Part shown: positions 10,191 through 20,637 of the stretch, in pieces
Numbering within the stretch: position 1 is the stretch's first letter
Layout: every line of letters begins with the position of its first letter
Source: Acanthosepion esculentum
Taxonomy: Eukaryota; Mollusca; Cephalopoda; Sepiida; Sepiidae
Assembly: GCA_964036315.1 (NCBI GenBank)
Contig: OZ038487.1
Coordinates: 49,824,219 to 49,888,218 of the forward strand
Direction: 5' to 3'
Length of the DNA: 64,000 bases
Notes under the pieces: generated by a model
What the model was told of the DNA's origin: nothing
The model's input: the letters and a program-made list of their open reading frames with translations, nothing else
The model's database searches: none
Position numbers and translations under genes: made by a program

Positions 10191-10765
10191 AATAATTCTG
10201 GCCAGTCAAAAGATTAACACAAAGAGACTTTTGATGTTAGTTGAAACCAAAATTCCCACCAGAATCTCATAACCTGGTCAAAAGCATATAATCTGACATC
10301 TCTGAGGTAGAAGCAGAAGGGACAGTGAGAGTGAGGAACAGAGATGCTACTGCGGGGAAACCGGCTATATGTTATGTGTGAAGAAGTAGTTAAGAGATCA
10401 TTTGCTAATGCTATTTCTGCCCTGCTTAAGGCCCACAAAAACACTGTAGATTGACACTGACCTATTGCTAATATTACTACTACTCCTATTATGGTTTGAT
10501 TTCAAATCTACCACCTCCAGACTTTCTCCAAGCATACTACCAATATTTGCCTTACAAATGAACATTTTGCTATACCAAATATCAAACGACTCACTCACTA
10601 CTCTAAAGAAAGTAAATAAAAATATATTATTGATTTTATACTCTTGAGATCCAGTCATTTTATTTCTGAAATAATTATCTCACCACACATCCACACTGGT
10701 GACTTCCCGATGTAAACACACCTATCCACAAGTTTAACAATTATAATGAAAGAAAATGCATAAAA
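10191..10765. other. Intergenic DNA, nothing recognised
   Basis: Short open frames on both strands lack domain signatures. Confidence 0.45.
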
Positions 10766-11440
10766 ATAAAAGGCTCACTTAGATTTTGCAAAAATATTTT
10801 GGATCAGCTGACTACTAGGATACAGTTATTTAGTCAGATGAAACTAAAACTGAACTATTAGCAAGGCTGCATTTGGAGATAAAGAACAGAGTATATAATG
10901 TAAAAAAAAAACGATATTGCAACAATGAATCAAGATGGCAGAGACATCATTTTATGGAGGTTTTGCCAACTATAAATTGGTGGTGCTAAAATCAAGCAAA
11001 TACAAAGATTTAAATATCCAGAAAGTATTTTTATCAACACTGAAATCTGAAGAGGCATTGAAATAGCGATGATTTCCAAAAAGTGAGCAAAGTTTTAAGA
11101 AATAGGAAAATTTCCTTAGAAGCAAACTAAAGAGTAGTGAACTGTTTTGTAATAGTGTTCCTTGTATTTGACCGAGAAAGCAGGGTAGTCCCTTCACAGA
11201 TGAAGAAGAGACTTGAAGCAACAGAAGTTAAGCAATGTATTAAGAAACAGGAAAATTTCCTTTGAAACAAACAAAAGAGTACTGAACTGTTAGATAATAG
11301 TATTAATTCTTTATGGCAGTGAATACTAGACAATCTCCTCCCAGATGAAGAAGAGACGAGGCAATAGAAATGTGATTCTAAGGAGGATGCTGAGGAAACT
11401 GAAAACATGAGTAACAAAAAAGCTGGTTTTTTTTTCAAAG
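10766..11440 (+). pseudogene. LINE-A fragment, plus strand, same internal duplication as 4050-4850
   Basis: Sequence from 10795 (ttttggatcagctgactact) is the reverse complement of 4740-4800, and colinearity continues through 'agaacagagtatataatgt' and 'gcaacaatgaatcaagatgg'. At 11090-11220 and again at 11235-11365 the 'aaatttccttagaa.caaac...gtactgaactgtta...cagatgaagaagaga' block is repeated in tandem, as in the other copy. Coding frames are broken throughout. Confidence 0.75.
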
Positions 11441-11504
11441 TTCCTTTTATAAGCCAAATTTCTTCTCATCTAAATTCTTGCTAACCTTTCCTAATCACTA
11501 TAAT

Positions 11505-11655
11505 CTTGACCTCTTCAATCATTAACTTTCATGCCTAGTACCATGAACTTCACTTCTTGCCCTTTCTTATGCTCACACAACATCATACAGTAATTCTCTA
11601 CCTTGTGTGGCTCATAGGACTTGTATTGGGTGAACATTAGTATAAAAAACCTTGA
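11505..11655 (+). mobile_element. LINE-C 3' terminal fragment
   Basis: Matches the 3' part of the copy at 31790-32170: 'tctaccttgtgtggctcata', 'gacttgtattgggtgaac' and the A-rich end 'agtataaaaaac'. Only the 3'UTR is present. Confidence 0.65.
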
Positions 11656-12640
11656 TTTATTGAAGAAGCAAATTTTTGAGAAAATGAGCCCACAGGAAAT
11701 TAAGAAGTGACTAAAACTGTCCAAGCAACAGTCTTTCAGATTTGGAATTTATACGAAAAGACATGGTTATACTTCCACTAAATACCATTTAACATTTACA
11801 AAATTAATAAAGCATAGCGAGTTGGTCAGTTATTGAAGAGGAATATTATTTACTGATGTGACACATGGTCCACTGGAGACTGAAAGTCCTGTGGGAGCTG
11901 AAACAAGACAAACCTTGCCCCTACAGCATCCTATTGGTGAAGAGAAAGTAAATTTTCACCCCTTTTGTCTTATACTGTTTTTTTGGCAATGCCACCTAGC
12001 AGGTGTTAGGAGAAGGTCCCTGGCAGATAATTGTGGTAATAGTACAAATGTCATTTTAGATTTTCAAAAACAGAATTTAGAATAATCCAAATGTAGATTC
12101 TGAAAGAAAAGTAATCTCTAGTTGTTTATTTTTAAACAGCTGATTAGTTCAACGAAGATATATCAAAGTTCTGTGAAAGACTGTTCAGAGTATGTACCAT
12201 TTTGTTCTTCGAAATACATGCAGTCAGTAAGAAGCAAATATATTAACCAAGGTATTTTTAACATTGTAATGCTTTCATGACTTCCTTGGTATAAACACTG
12301 GCAGCATTTAATGATGTGAACTAAACAAAGATATTTCAGGTCTATATGGAATAACTTTTAAAAGCTAAAGTTTGTTCATCTGACTTCTTAGAAATGCAGA
12401 CAACTGGCTCTGTGCGATTCAAGAATAGGTAAATAAGACAAAGATATTTTCAGCTTTCCAGTGCTTTTCTTTCCTCTTAAGAGCAGAGACCAATAGCAAG
12501 GATACTAAACAAATATATTTCAATTTTTTTTTTCCCCTCTGAGTGGTATTTTCATAAAAGGCAAATAATATTTATCTTGTTTTTTAGAGAATATGTGCAA
12601 CTTGCAATAAATCACTACTTTTGGCCAACACAGATTAACA
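11656..12640. other. Intergenic DNA, nothing recognised
   Basis: About 1 kb without repeat-family or coding signatures that I can recognise. A short open frame at 11858-12085 has no domain. Confidence 0.4.
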
Positions 12641-12687
12641 TATGTATGTGTAGATAGGTAAATGTTTGTATATGTATGTGCATCCAT

Positions 12688-12874
12688 ATATATATATATA
12701 TATATAATTGTGTAAGCGAAAATGCATGTATTTACACAAACAGAAAGTGTATGTGTGTGCAGCTGAGTATTTATATTAACGAAAGCAAAGTAATTGCTAG
12801 CCTGTTTTTATATACTTATGTATTGAAATTAATAATTATATATATATGTATGTGTGTGTGTGTGTGTGTGTGTA
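12688..12874. repeat. TA and TG dinucleotide repeats
   Basis: (TA)n at about 12688-12706 and 12835-12848; (TG)n at about 12850-12872. Confidence 0.9.
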
Positions 12875-13129
12875 AAAAGGGAGAGGGATGAGGGTGAGAG
12901 AGATAGATTGATAAAATTGCATCACACTGAAGGACAATGCTGATTTTGACCTGGGTATATCCGAGTATGGCCATCTACTAGGGTGCCAGTTACTCCCTTG
13001 TTACAGACACCTGTTCTTCAACATTCATTGTGGTTTATGCTGCAACTACAGTTTCTGAGAGAGATTGTATAATCTAGCATGATCAGCAGTTTGAACAAGA
13101 TTAGGATGTTTAAACACTTGGTCATGATA

Positions 13130-13270
13130 ACTTGCAATTCCATATCAGGACTAGCATTGACAGCTTCAGCTTTGTCTACCCAATTTTATTCAAAAGGCTT
13201 GGGTCAACCCAGGGTATGGGTTTCAGGTATTTCCCAACAGTGCTGTACCCTAGAATCATCTCCATTTCAC
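13130..13270 (-). repeat. tRNA-related SINE fragment (degraded)
   Basis: 'ttattcaaaaggcttgggtc', 'aacccagggtatgg' and 'cccaacagtgctgtacc' correspond, with mutations, to a very common cephalopod SINE segment (from memory of the family's general appearance). A related piece lies at about 1085-1180 in the opposite orientation. Confidence 0.4.
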
Positions 13271-13284
13271 ATTTAGTGCTTGTG

Positions 13285-13470
13285 GAAGGGACATTGACTA
13301 ATGTTATCTACCTCAAGAACATTGTTCAACCCATATTGCTATCATATATCTGGTGCTCCTGCTCTATACATTTAGAGATTCTTGATAAAACCCAAAGAAG
13401 AATCAGCAATATTATTGGTCCTGACCTGGCATCTCGGCTTCAGTCACTTTTCTACTGCCATAAACCTTGT
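13285..13470 (+). pseudogene. LINE-B coding fragment ('YIWCSCSIHLEILDKTQRR')
   Basis: Translation of 13312-13470 gives SYIWCSCSIHLEILDKTQRR and then ISNIIGPDLASRLQSLFY, the segment between the RT thumb and the C-terminus in LINE-B (compare 15300-15400 and 38920-39010). It is an isolated piece, cut off near 13475 by sequence resembling a SINE-A body. Confidence 0.72.
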
Positions 13471-13540
13471 TAAACACAACTCACAGTCTAGATTGAATTC
13501 AGAGTTCTCCTTCTCCTAGATTGGTTACCTTCTTTAGGCT

Positions 13541-14193
13541 AAAAAAGCCTACTCTGACCCATTATTTAATCCATTCATTGCTGGGAAGAGAGAAAATGGA
13601 GTCATGTTTTTTCCAAGGTCATCAGAATTTTTTTAATCGAATTTATCCCAAGCAAAGCAGTAAAGTCACTAAGACAGAGAGTGTGTGAAAGAATTAGAAA
13701 ACAAACATATTTAGAAAAAAAGGCACATGAAAGCATCATGTGCCTTTTCTATAAATATGTTTAAATGAGCTCTCTGCTATGGCACGTAGACATGATGAAT
13801 TTAAGTGAAGTACTAGATTGGCAACAAGCTCTCATCAATTTACAACGGAATTGGCTAGATGTAACTGTAAGTTCTATTCTAACAGTTTCTTTTCTCGAAC
13901 TTCTCGCCTGTGGAACTCTTTTGTGGCTCCATGCTTTCCGGGCAACTTTGATCTTCAAAAATTTAAATGCAATGTCAATAATTATCTATTGTCTTCCTGA
14001 TTACTGTTCTCACTCCTTAATAATGTTTTTGTTTTCTAATTCTTTCACACACTCTTTGTCTTAGTGGCTTTACTGCTGTGCTTGGGGTAAATTCAATTAA
14101 AAAAATTCTGATGACCTTGGAAAAAACATGACTCAATTTTCTCTCGTCCCAGCAATGGATGGATTAAATAATGGGTCAGGGTAGGCTTTTTAG
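13541..14193. repeat. Large inverted repeat (about 165-bp arms, about 320-bp spacer)
   Basis: Left arm 13541-13706 (ctaaaaaagcctactctgac ... agaattagaaaacaaa) is the reverse complement of right arm 14028-14193 at about 93-95% identity. Both arms contain the LINE-B 3' terminus joined to upstream LINE sequence. A second, smaller perfect-looking hairpin sits just inside the left arm (13701-13763: aaggcacatga / tcatgtgcctt, extended by aaacatattta / taaatatgttt). The spacer holds the LINE-B C-terminal coding piece described next. Confidence 0.92.
13764..14110 (+). pseudogene. LINE-B C-terminus and 3'UTR inside the hairpin
   Basis: Plus-strand translation of 13818-14000 contains ELARCNCKFYSNSFFSRTSR then LWNSFVAPCFPGNFDLQKFK, the conserved C-terminal 'RTSRLWNSLP..CFP..YNLQKFK.NVN' of this family. 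The 3'UTR runs to 'cttggggtaaattcaattaaaaaaa' at about 14080-14106. The reading frame is locally intact but lacks all upstream domains. Confidence 0.78.
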
Positions 14194-15527
14194 AGATGTT
14201 CATAACTATTACAAAAGAGTTCTGGAGAATGCTAACTCAGTATAAGCTAAAGTTGATTCCAAATGATTAAGTTCCCGTGAATTCTATAGAAGCATTTGTA
14301 AAATTCTTAAGAGAAGCAAATCATCTAAACTTACTATTATCAATGGCCTAGAGGCTATTTCATCTTTTTCTGACAAAGTAAGTCTCTTTGCAATGAGCAT
14401 TGTCTCAAACTCCACACTAGACAACCAGGACCATCCTCTACCTGACTTTCCACTCCTCATGGAGTAAAAGCTTTGTGACCTCACTATCTCAGCCTGGGCA
14501 GTTTCCAGACTCATCAAAAAACATTGATTAAATAGAAGCTATTAGTTCAGATAAAATCTTTCTTGTACTTGTTGTGACCTCTTCCCAGAATTACCTCCAA
14601 TCCAAAGAGGTTTAGTTGGTGTGTGAAGGAGAAATGTTTCCAAAGTCTGTGAAAACTGTTAGCTGTTTTTCTTGTTTTCAAGAATGATGATGAGCACTCA
14701 TCTTCTTCACAATATCACACACATCACCCTCCTAAATGGCAAATAGTATGGGCTCCACTCCTTTAGGTCCACTGCTGACATTGTTGCTGTTATCATTGAC
14801 AGAATCAATGAAGTGCTCAGTGTTAACTTTGTTACAAAACAATTACATGCTCAGTTTGACACCGAGTGCAAAGCCTACTTAGAGTGAGCTTAATATATAT
14901 TGGGGTCACCGCAAATCAACTCCACTCAGAACAAAGGTTTATTTTTTATATCATATTTCTATTCAGACCATTTAGTATTTCCTGATGTGAATCAGATTTT
15001 CAAATATTTTTCCTTCCAAATTCAGAAATTCTATGACAGGTTTTTGCTTCATACATGCATCCGGAAGAGTGGCCACTTGGAAAGAGGATTATGGGTAGAA
15101 AAAGAGACGATGACTCCATTTACCTGCAGCCTTCTTGACCATTTATGGCTTACTGTGAAAAACCTGTAGGAATCCTAATAGCTTTAAAACTCCATTAGAA
15201 CATATTTAGGTCACTGTGCTGTGCTAGAAAAATTTTTGCCTTAGAATCCTTCTTGCACCTTTACAAATCTACTATTTACCTGTGCATTGAACATTATTGC
15301 CACATCTGGTCTGGTGCTCCAGCTGTACATCTTGAGGTTCTTGACAAAATCCAAATAAGATTTGTAATGTAATCGATCCTTACCAGACATCTTAATTTCG
15401 GTCACTTTCTCACCAATATGACATGCCTTCCCTTTATCTTATCTACACATATTTTCATGGCAACTGCTCTGACCAGCTTTTCTCCCTGGTGGCCTGTCTG
15501 CATGAATTTAAACATGCTACGAGATTA
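14194..15527 (+). pseudogene. LINE-B reverse-transcriptase region, 5' part of a copy split by the LTR element
   Basis: In order on the plus strand: a pre-RT linker (14308-14460: INGPEAISSFSDKVSLFAM, STLDNQDHPLPDFPLL), a decayed early-RT segment (14480-14720), an RT motif-2-like YGLHSFRSTADIVAVIIDRI (14749-14810), and the post-RT EHYCHIWSGAPAVHLEVLDK at about 15290-15350. The catalytic YADD block is not recognisable because 14880-15180 is rearranged. It ends at the LTR insertion (target duplication 15528-15532) and resumes at 18018. Multiple stops: dead copy. Confidence 0.75.
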
Positions 15528-15532
15528 ACAAC

Positions 15533-15778
15533 GGATGTAATGAATATGCATACACCTGGGTTCCTTCCCACAGGAATATGATTGGCTGGTGTCAGCCATA
15601 AATACAGGCTGATGTGGAGATACATTGAAGACGCCATTGACTATGCCTATTGCCTAAGCATATTGCCTACCACTACGACGAGTCCATTACTGCTACCTGC
15701 TAGATTGTACTACTTGGTTACAGTAGCCAAAACCACTTAGCTACTTCGAACAAATATATCCCTTTCCGGGACCTATCA
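15533..15778 (+). repeat. 5' LTR
   Basis: 246 bp. Begins ggatgtaatg (the 3' LTR begins tgatgtaatg, so the canonical TG is mutated here) and ends ctatca. A TATA-like ccataaatac lies at about 15596-15605. It lacks the 12-bp duplication 'ccgtgccattga' found in the 3' LTR. Confidence 0.93.
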
Positions 15779-15780
15779 GT

Positions 15781-15797
15781 TGGCAATGAGATTCGAA
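15781..15797 (+). promoter_or_regulatory. Primer binding site (minus-strand primer tRNA)
   Basis: tggcaatgagattcgaa follows the LTR after 2 nt. Its complement has the shape of a tRNA 3' end: T-loop TTCGAATC, a stem, then CCA. I cannot name the tRNA with certainty. Confidence 0.7.
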
Positions 15798-16072
15798 ACG
15801 ACCTTACAAGTTAAAACAAAAGAAAAAAAAATACAGTTGACATCACTTACTAATGAAGAACATTAGAAAGACTTGTTTGACGCTTACAGAAAGTAAGTAA
15901 TTTTTCCCTCATTTTTGTTTTAACGCTTATTAATGATGAACATTAGAAAAGGAAAAACTTGTGCAACGCTTACAGAAAGTAAGAAATTGCCCCCCCCTCT
16001 TGTTGAGACTTAGAAAATTTTATTGTCTACATAAATTGGAACAAAAAGTTTTCTTGTGGATACGTTGGCAGA

Positions 16073-16890
16073 ATGAAACAAATTGTGGAATTAGCTAAGG
16101 TGCTACAAGACACTTTACAGCAACAATTCCAACAACAAAAACAGCAAAAATTTATGCAGCAACAAGAAAGGTTTGAAAAGTTATTCAAACAACAGGCAAA
16201 AGACAATAAATCATTTTGGGAAGATGTGTTATCTAGGACAACAAAAGAACTGGGTTCTAGATTTTTTCTGCTGAAGGAATTTCAAATTCACTCTCTGAAT
16301 TTAAATACGACCCTGACAGTGGTTCAATGTTTTTGGCTTATTTTTGTAGGTTTGAAACAATATTTACAAAAAGATGTGAACAGTGGTCCGACAAGGAAAA
16401 AATCACTCTATTGGTGCAGAAGTTGGGAACAGAAGAAAATACAAAATACACGAATTTAATCCTCCCAAAGAAGCCAGAAGAAATGACATTCAGCGAAACA
16501 GTAGAAATTTTGTCTTAAATTTTTGATAAAAGAGATAGTCTGTTTCATACATGATACAAGTGTCTAAATATCGTAAAACAAGAGGATGATGATTTTGTCA
16601 CATATGCAGGTATGGTTAACACACAGTGTGAGGCATTTAAATTAAAGGAATTGTCAAGCGACATGTTCAAGTTTCTAATTTTTGTGCATGTTCTAACGAC
16701 ACCGAAGGACAAAGAAATTAGATTAAGAATCCTCACTATCATGGAACAGGATCCAAAGATAACACTACAAAAAATAACGGAAGAATGTCAGCGACTTATA
16801 AAAATAAAAAAGATAATACTCGGATTGAGGAGAAGAGCATTTCATGAGTACAAACTGTAAGACAACAGAAGTGGATACAAAATAAAGAAA
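16073..16890 (+). pseudogene. gag-like region of the LTR element
   Basis: Starts MKQIVELAKVLQDTLQQQFQ with a glutamine-rich coiled-coil-like N-terminus (QQ-repeats to about 16200). The frame shifts near 16270 (frame 2 to frame 1). It then reads FLAYFCRFETIFTKRCEQWS and KITLLVQKLGTEENTKYTNL, hits a taa at 16516, continues KFLIFVHVLTTPKDKEIRLR and DPKITLQKITEECQRL to about 16805, then shifts again with a tga at about 16847. This is the capsid-type domain of K02A2.6-like (Mag-group) gypsy elements (family knowledge). The breaks mean no intact protein can be made. Confidence 0.82.
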
Positions 16891-16895
16891 GAAAA

Positions 16896-17741
16896 ATGAT
16901 ATGCAGTTCATGTGAAGAATGGCATGTAAAGAAGGATTGTTTCTTTAGGGATAAAATATGTTTTAATTGTGGCCGTGTAGGCCATAAAAGTTCCCATTGT
17001 CGAGCAAAACAGAGAAAAGTAAAATCAAAGTTTCAAACAAAGGTAAACATAGTTTTGTCTAAAAGCGAAATTGAGGAGGGTCAAAGAAGAAAATACCTCA
17101 ATGTAAAAATAAATGGGCAGACCATAAAATTATTACTTGATTCAGGAAGTGATATCTCAGTAATAAACGAGCAAACATGGAAAAAAATCAGTTACCCACC
17201 ATTGACTAACACAGACAAAATTGCCAGGGGAGTGTCAGGAAAAGGACTTAAGTTTAGAGGTGAATTAAAATGTAACATTTTGTTCATGGGAAAAATTCAC
17301 AAATCGAAAGTGTATGTGCTCCCTGGTTCAGTAAACATTTTTCATTTAGACTGGATCGTATTGTTTAACTTGTGGGAATTTCTGGTAAATTCTTTCTGTA
17401 ACAAAGTTAACATCATAGAGAACTATAAGACGAAGCAAACAAAGATTTATTACGGATTTGAAAAGCGAATTCCCTCGCGTCTCTTTTCAGAAGGACTAGG
17501 TCTGTGCACAAAAACAGAAGTCAACTTTGAATTGAAAGAAAATGTTAAATCAATCTTTAAACCAAAGAGAAAAGTACCATTTTCAGCACTATACACAATA
17601 AATGAGGAATTAGAAAGGTTGGAAAAAATTGGCGTAATTTCAAAAGTCAATTACTCGGATTGTGCGTCTCCAACCGTATATATAAAAAAGAAAAACAGAA
17701 AAATCAGAGTGTGTGCTGATTTTTTTCACAGGAAAATTTAG
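16896..17741 (+). pseudogene. Nucleocapsid zinc knuckles, retropepsin and truncated RT of the LTR element
   Basis: A 281-codon open frame. Residues 3-15 form a variant knuckle (CSSCEEWHVKKDC) and residues 22-35 a CCHC knuckle (CFNCGRVGHKSSHC). A retropepsin active-site block LLLDSGSDISVIN follows at about residues 80-92. Near residue 145 comes a flap/second half with HLDWIVLFNL (canonical 'GLDW' changed to HLDW). The RT N-terminus comes last: VPFSALYTINEELERLEKIG, VISKVNYSDCASPTV and KIRVCADF, stopping at 17739 just before the polypurine tract. The normal RT 'VCVDY' reads VCADF. Everything after RT block 1-2 is deleted. The open frame may code for a protein, but not a functional polyprotein. 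Confidence 0.85.
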
Positions 17742-17743
17742 CT

Positions 17744-17753
17744 CAGGGGGAGG
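17744..17753 (+). promoter_or_regulatory. Polypurine tract
   Basis: cagggggagg immediately upstream of the 3' LTR, the plus-strand primer position in LTR elements. Confidence 0.8.
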
Positions 17754-18017
17754 TGATGTAATGAATATGCATACACCTGGGTTCCCTCTCACAGGAATAT
17801 GATTGGCTGGTGTCAGCCATAAATACAGGCTGATGTGGAGGTACATGGAAGACGCCATTGACCGTGCCATTGACTATGCCTATTGCCTAAGCATATTGCC
17901 TACCACTACGACGAGTACCAGTCTATTATTGCTACCTGCTAGATTGTACTACTCAGTTACAGTAGCCAAAACCACTTAGCTACTCCAAACAAATATATCC
18001 CTTTCTGGGACATATCA
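17754..18017 (+). repeat. 3' LTR
   Basis: 264 bp, tgatgtaatg ... catatca, with an internal 12-bp duplication (gaccgtgccattga) relative to the 5' LTR. Confidence 0.93.
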
Positions 18018-18336
18018 ACAACTAGGTTCCAGCATTTTACTGTTGAAATAGCTAGATATAACCACCACTTCTACTCCAAAAGTTCCTTTTTTCCCCACTT
18101 CTCACCTGCTGTATTCCCTTCTATTTCTTTGCTTCCCTGATAACTACAAAATTCAAAAATTTAAATAAAACATCAGTTGTTAACTTCTGGTTTCTCGGAC
18201 CCTGTTCATTTTTTGTCCTCTCCTCAAACCTCCCTATCCTCAGTCTTCTCTTTCTCTTTCACATCCTGTACCCATCCTGCATGCTAGTGGCAATTCCGTC
18301 TTGCTTGGGGTGAAATGATTAAGAAAAAAAAAATAT
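18018..18336 (+). pseudogene. LINE-B C-terminus and 3'UTR, 3' part of the copy split by the LTR element
   Basis: Translation continues the C-terminal domain: HFTVEIARYNHHFYSKSS, then a degraded SRLWNSLP (TSHLLYSLLFLCFPDNYKIQ) and a stop. The 3'UTR ends cttgcttggggtgaaatgat then an A-run at 18319-18330. Confidence 0.8.
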
Positions 18337-18539
18337 ATTACTGTTTGAATGACAACAATAATGATGGTAATGGTAGCTGTTTCTTTATAAGGAAACATTT
18401 TGCATTCACTGATTAAGCAGCCAAATAAAACTGCTAAAATTTCTAAAATCTTTCTCTTACTATACTTTTTCAGGAAAATAGGTTTCTCAAGTTCAGTAAC
18501 TCTTATTGTTCTTTCCATTAATAATAATAATGATAACAT

Positions 18540-18542
18540 ACC

Positions 18543-18602
<60 letters not shown>
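18540..18602. repeat. (TA)n(GA)n compound microsatellite
   Basis: TA run to 18568, then (ga)n to about 18602. Confidence 0.96.
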
Positions 18603-18869
<267 letters not shown>

Positions 18870-19161
18870 ATTATGACACCATAGAATCTCAATTTGAATG
18901 TTTCTTTTCTCATTGAGAAGTAATTTTGACACAAGAGAATCTCCACTTGAGTTTGCCTATAGTTTAGACTGACTAGAATAGTGCATAATAAATTCTTTTA
19001 ACCATTTACACAAGATCCTTTCTCCCAATGTCACTTGTATTTATTTAATACCTTTCAAGATCTTAACTTCTCCAAGTTACTTCAATTGCACGGCTTCTCT
19101 CTCAGAATCCACAAATGACAAACTTGAAGAGTGTCAAAAACTAATTAAATAACATGTTTGC

Positions 19162-19163
19162 AA

Positions 19164-19189
<26 letters not shown>
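19162..19189. repeat. Poly(A) tract (28 nt)
   Basis: Pure A-run. Could be a retroposon tail, but I do not recognise the upstream sequence. Confidence 0.8.
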
Positions 19190-19194
<5 letters not shown>

Positions 19195-19600
19195 TTCTTG
19201 GCAGGAAGAATTTTTATTAGGTAAGCAGTGCTCACCTTGTTTCTACTTACAGAGACTTGCACATTTACTTGTGGAAAACATTCTTTAAAATCTAAATCTG
19301 TCTGGATGCACCTACTTAAAAAAAACACAAGAAACATATTCACTTGCCTTGTACAAGTATGTACAGTTGTAATTCTGCTTGTATAAGTGTTTTTTATCTC
19401 AATCATTTTCAGGTATGCACACTTACAATGATTAAAACATTCAGAATCAGTTACATGAAAGTATTTCAGCAATTTTTGTTTGAATCCCATCCAATACTGA
19501 CATTTGTAAATAAGGCTGCAGATATGTTTACATAAAATCAGTTCAGATATATTAGGTAGATTCATAGATATTTCATTCTTATATCCTGAGCTATCCTATA
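19190..19600. other. Intergenic DNA, nothing recognised
   Basis: Overlapping open frames on both strands have no domain signature. Confidence 0.4.
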
Positions 19601-19654
19601 CACACACATATATATATATATATATATTTACTAACAAGTAAAAAATTTTTTCTT

Positions 19655-19693
19655 CTGATGATGGCCATGCTGGCCAAAACTAGTCGTGGAATC
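19655..19693 (+). ncRNA. Hammerhead-like motif (Penelope-type tail)
   Basis: CTGATGA (19655-19661), stem II tggcca/tggcca with loop tgc, then AAAAC (canonical GAAA mutated at the first G), a palindromic stem III (ACTAGT) and a UC cleavage position, followed by gtggaatc. The 5' strand of stem I is not preserved. Conserved order but one lost core base: likely an inactive copy. Confidence 0.5.
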
Positions 19694-19785
19694 TAATTGA
19701 AATAATAAAATGAAAAAATATTAATATACAATCAAGTGTGTCTGAAAATTTTAATTTTTTAATATTTTTTATTGTTCAAAACATG

Positions 19786-19789
<4 letters not shown>

Positions 19790-19826
<37 letters not shown>

Positions 19827-20066
19827 GACAAAGTCCGACAATTATGTTAAGACATTTTTTATGTTTATATATTCTTTTTATAGATACAAATATTTAAGTA
19901 AATGCTCTGTCAGAGGACGCATATTTTCTATGAAAATTTCTCGGACATTCAGGCCGGTAAATGGTGTTAATACTGTTTATTATAAACAGAGCATTTACTT
20001 AAATATTTGTACCTATAAAAAGAATGTATAAACATAAAAAAATGTTTTAAAATATATATATATATA
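19790..20066. mobile_element. Inverted-repeat MITE bounded by (TA)n
   Basis: Left arm 19848-19912 (cattttttatgtttatatat ... aagtaaatgctctgt) is the reverse complement of 19985-20050 (acagagcatttacttaaata ... aaacataaaaaaatg), nearly perfect over about 62 bp. The 72-bp centre contains ggacgcatattttc. (TA)n lies at both outer edges (19790-19820, 20052-20066). No coding content. Confidence 0.88.
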
Positions 20067-20269
20067 GTGTTGTTTAATGAGACTAACCATAATTTTGATT
20101 TTAAAAATTTTCCTTTAATTAAAAGAGAATGCAATTAAATAAGACGAAAGTGTATAGAAAGTGCTTTAATTGCTAGATCATCCAATGTAAACTTACATCC
20201 AAGATCTTATCACATTTCACTATTTTTGGCAGATCTACTATTATCACAATGGAGGATACTCAATAACAA

Positions 20270-20515
20270 AAGTGATAAAAACAATACCAAAAGAAAAAGA
20301 ATCTACTCATAGGACAGAGGAAAGCAGTGTGTAACATATTTGATTAGCTTGAGCAAATGGATGGTTGAACAGTGTTTGGGAGAAATAACAAACAGAAACA
20401 AATTATTAACCACTAAAAAGGACAAGAATGTGGAGGGCCATAATCGCCTACGTTCTGAAGAGACACACCACATAAAAGAAGATATAACCAAACACACATT
20501 TAAAGAAATAAAAAA
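20270..20515 (+). pseudogene. LINE-A C-terminal fragment
   Basis: Plus-strand reading in broken frames resembles the C-terminal 'WRAMIAYALK..HGT' region: MWRAIIAYVLKRHTT at about 20430-20475, preceded by a degraded 'SLSKWM..QGL' (ANGWLNSVWE). Compare the better preserved copy at 37854-38240. Confidence 0.68.
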
Positions 20516-20587
20516 ATAAAATGTTTAGGATGAAATGATTAGAACAAAAGGCACCATCTTGTAGACCAAAACTTTTAGAAAACCACA

Positions 20588-20589
<2 letters not shown>

Positions 20590-20635
<46 letters not shown>
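20590..20635. repeat. (TA)n microsatellite
   Basis: Perfect TA. Confidence 0.96.

Positions 20636-20637
<2 letters not shown>

Larger units (their letters stand above)
15533..18017 (+). mobile_element. Ty3/gypsy-type LTR retrotransposon, internally deleted, 2485 bp
   Basis: Two LTRs (15533-15778 and 17754-18017) flank gag-protease-partial RT. The target duplication acaac is present on both sides (15528-15532, 18018-18022). The insertion splits a LINE-B copy whose reading continues across the empty site (HEFKHATRLTT to the left, RFQHFTVEIARYNHHFY to the right). A primer-binding-site-like stretch beginning tggcaatgagattcgaa starts at 15781, two bases after the 5' LTR. A polypurine tract (aggggga gg) directly precedes the 3' LTR. 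LTRs differ by about 13 substitutions plus 12- and about 6-bp indels (roughly 5%), so the insertion is not recent. RT core, RNase H and integrase are missing, so it is non-autonomous. Confidence 0.95.

Noticed and set aside
16073..17741. An intact endogenous gag-pol gene or domesticated gag
   Set aside because: Frameshifts near 16270 and 16810, stops at 16516 and about 16847, and deletion of most of pol; flanking LTRs and target duplications show an ordinary decayed insertion.
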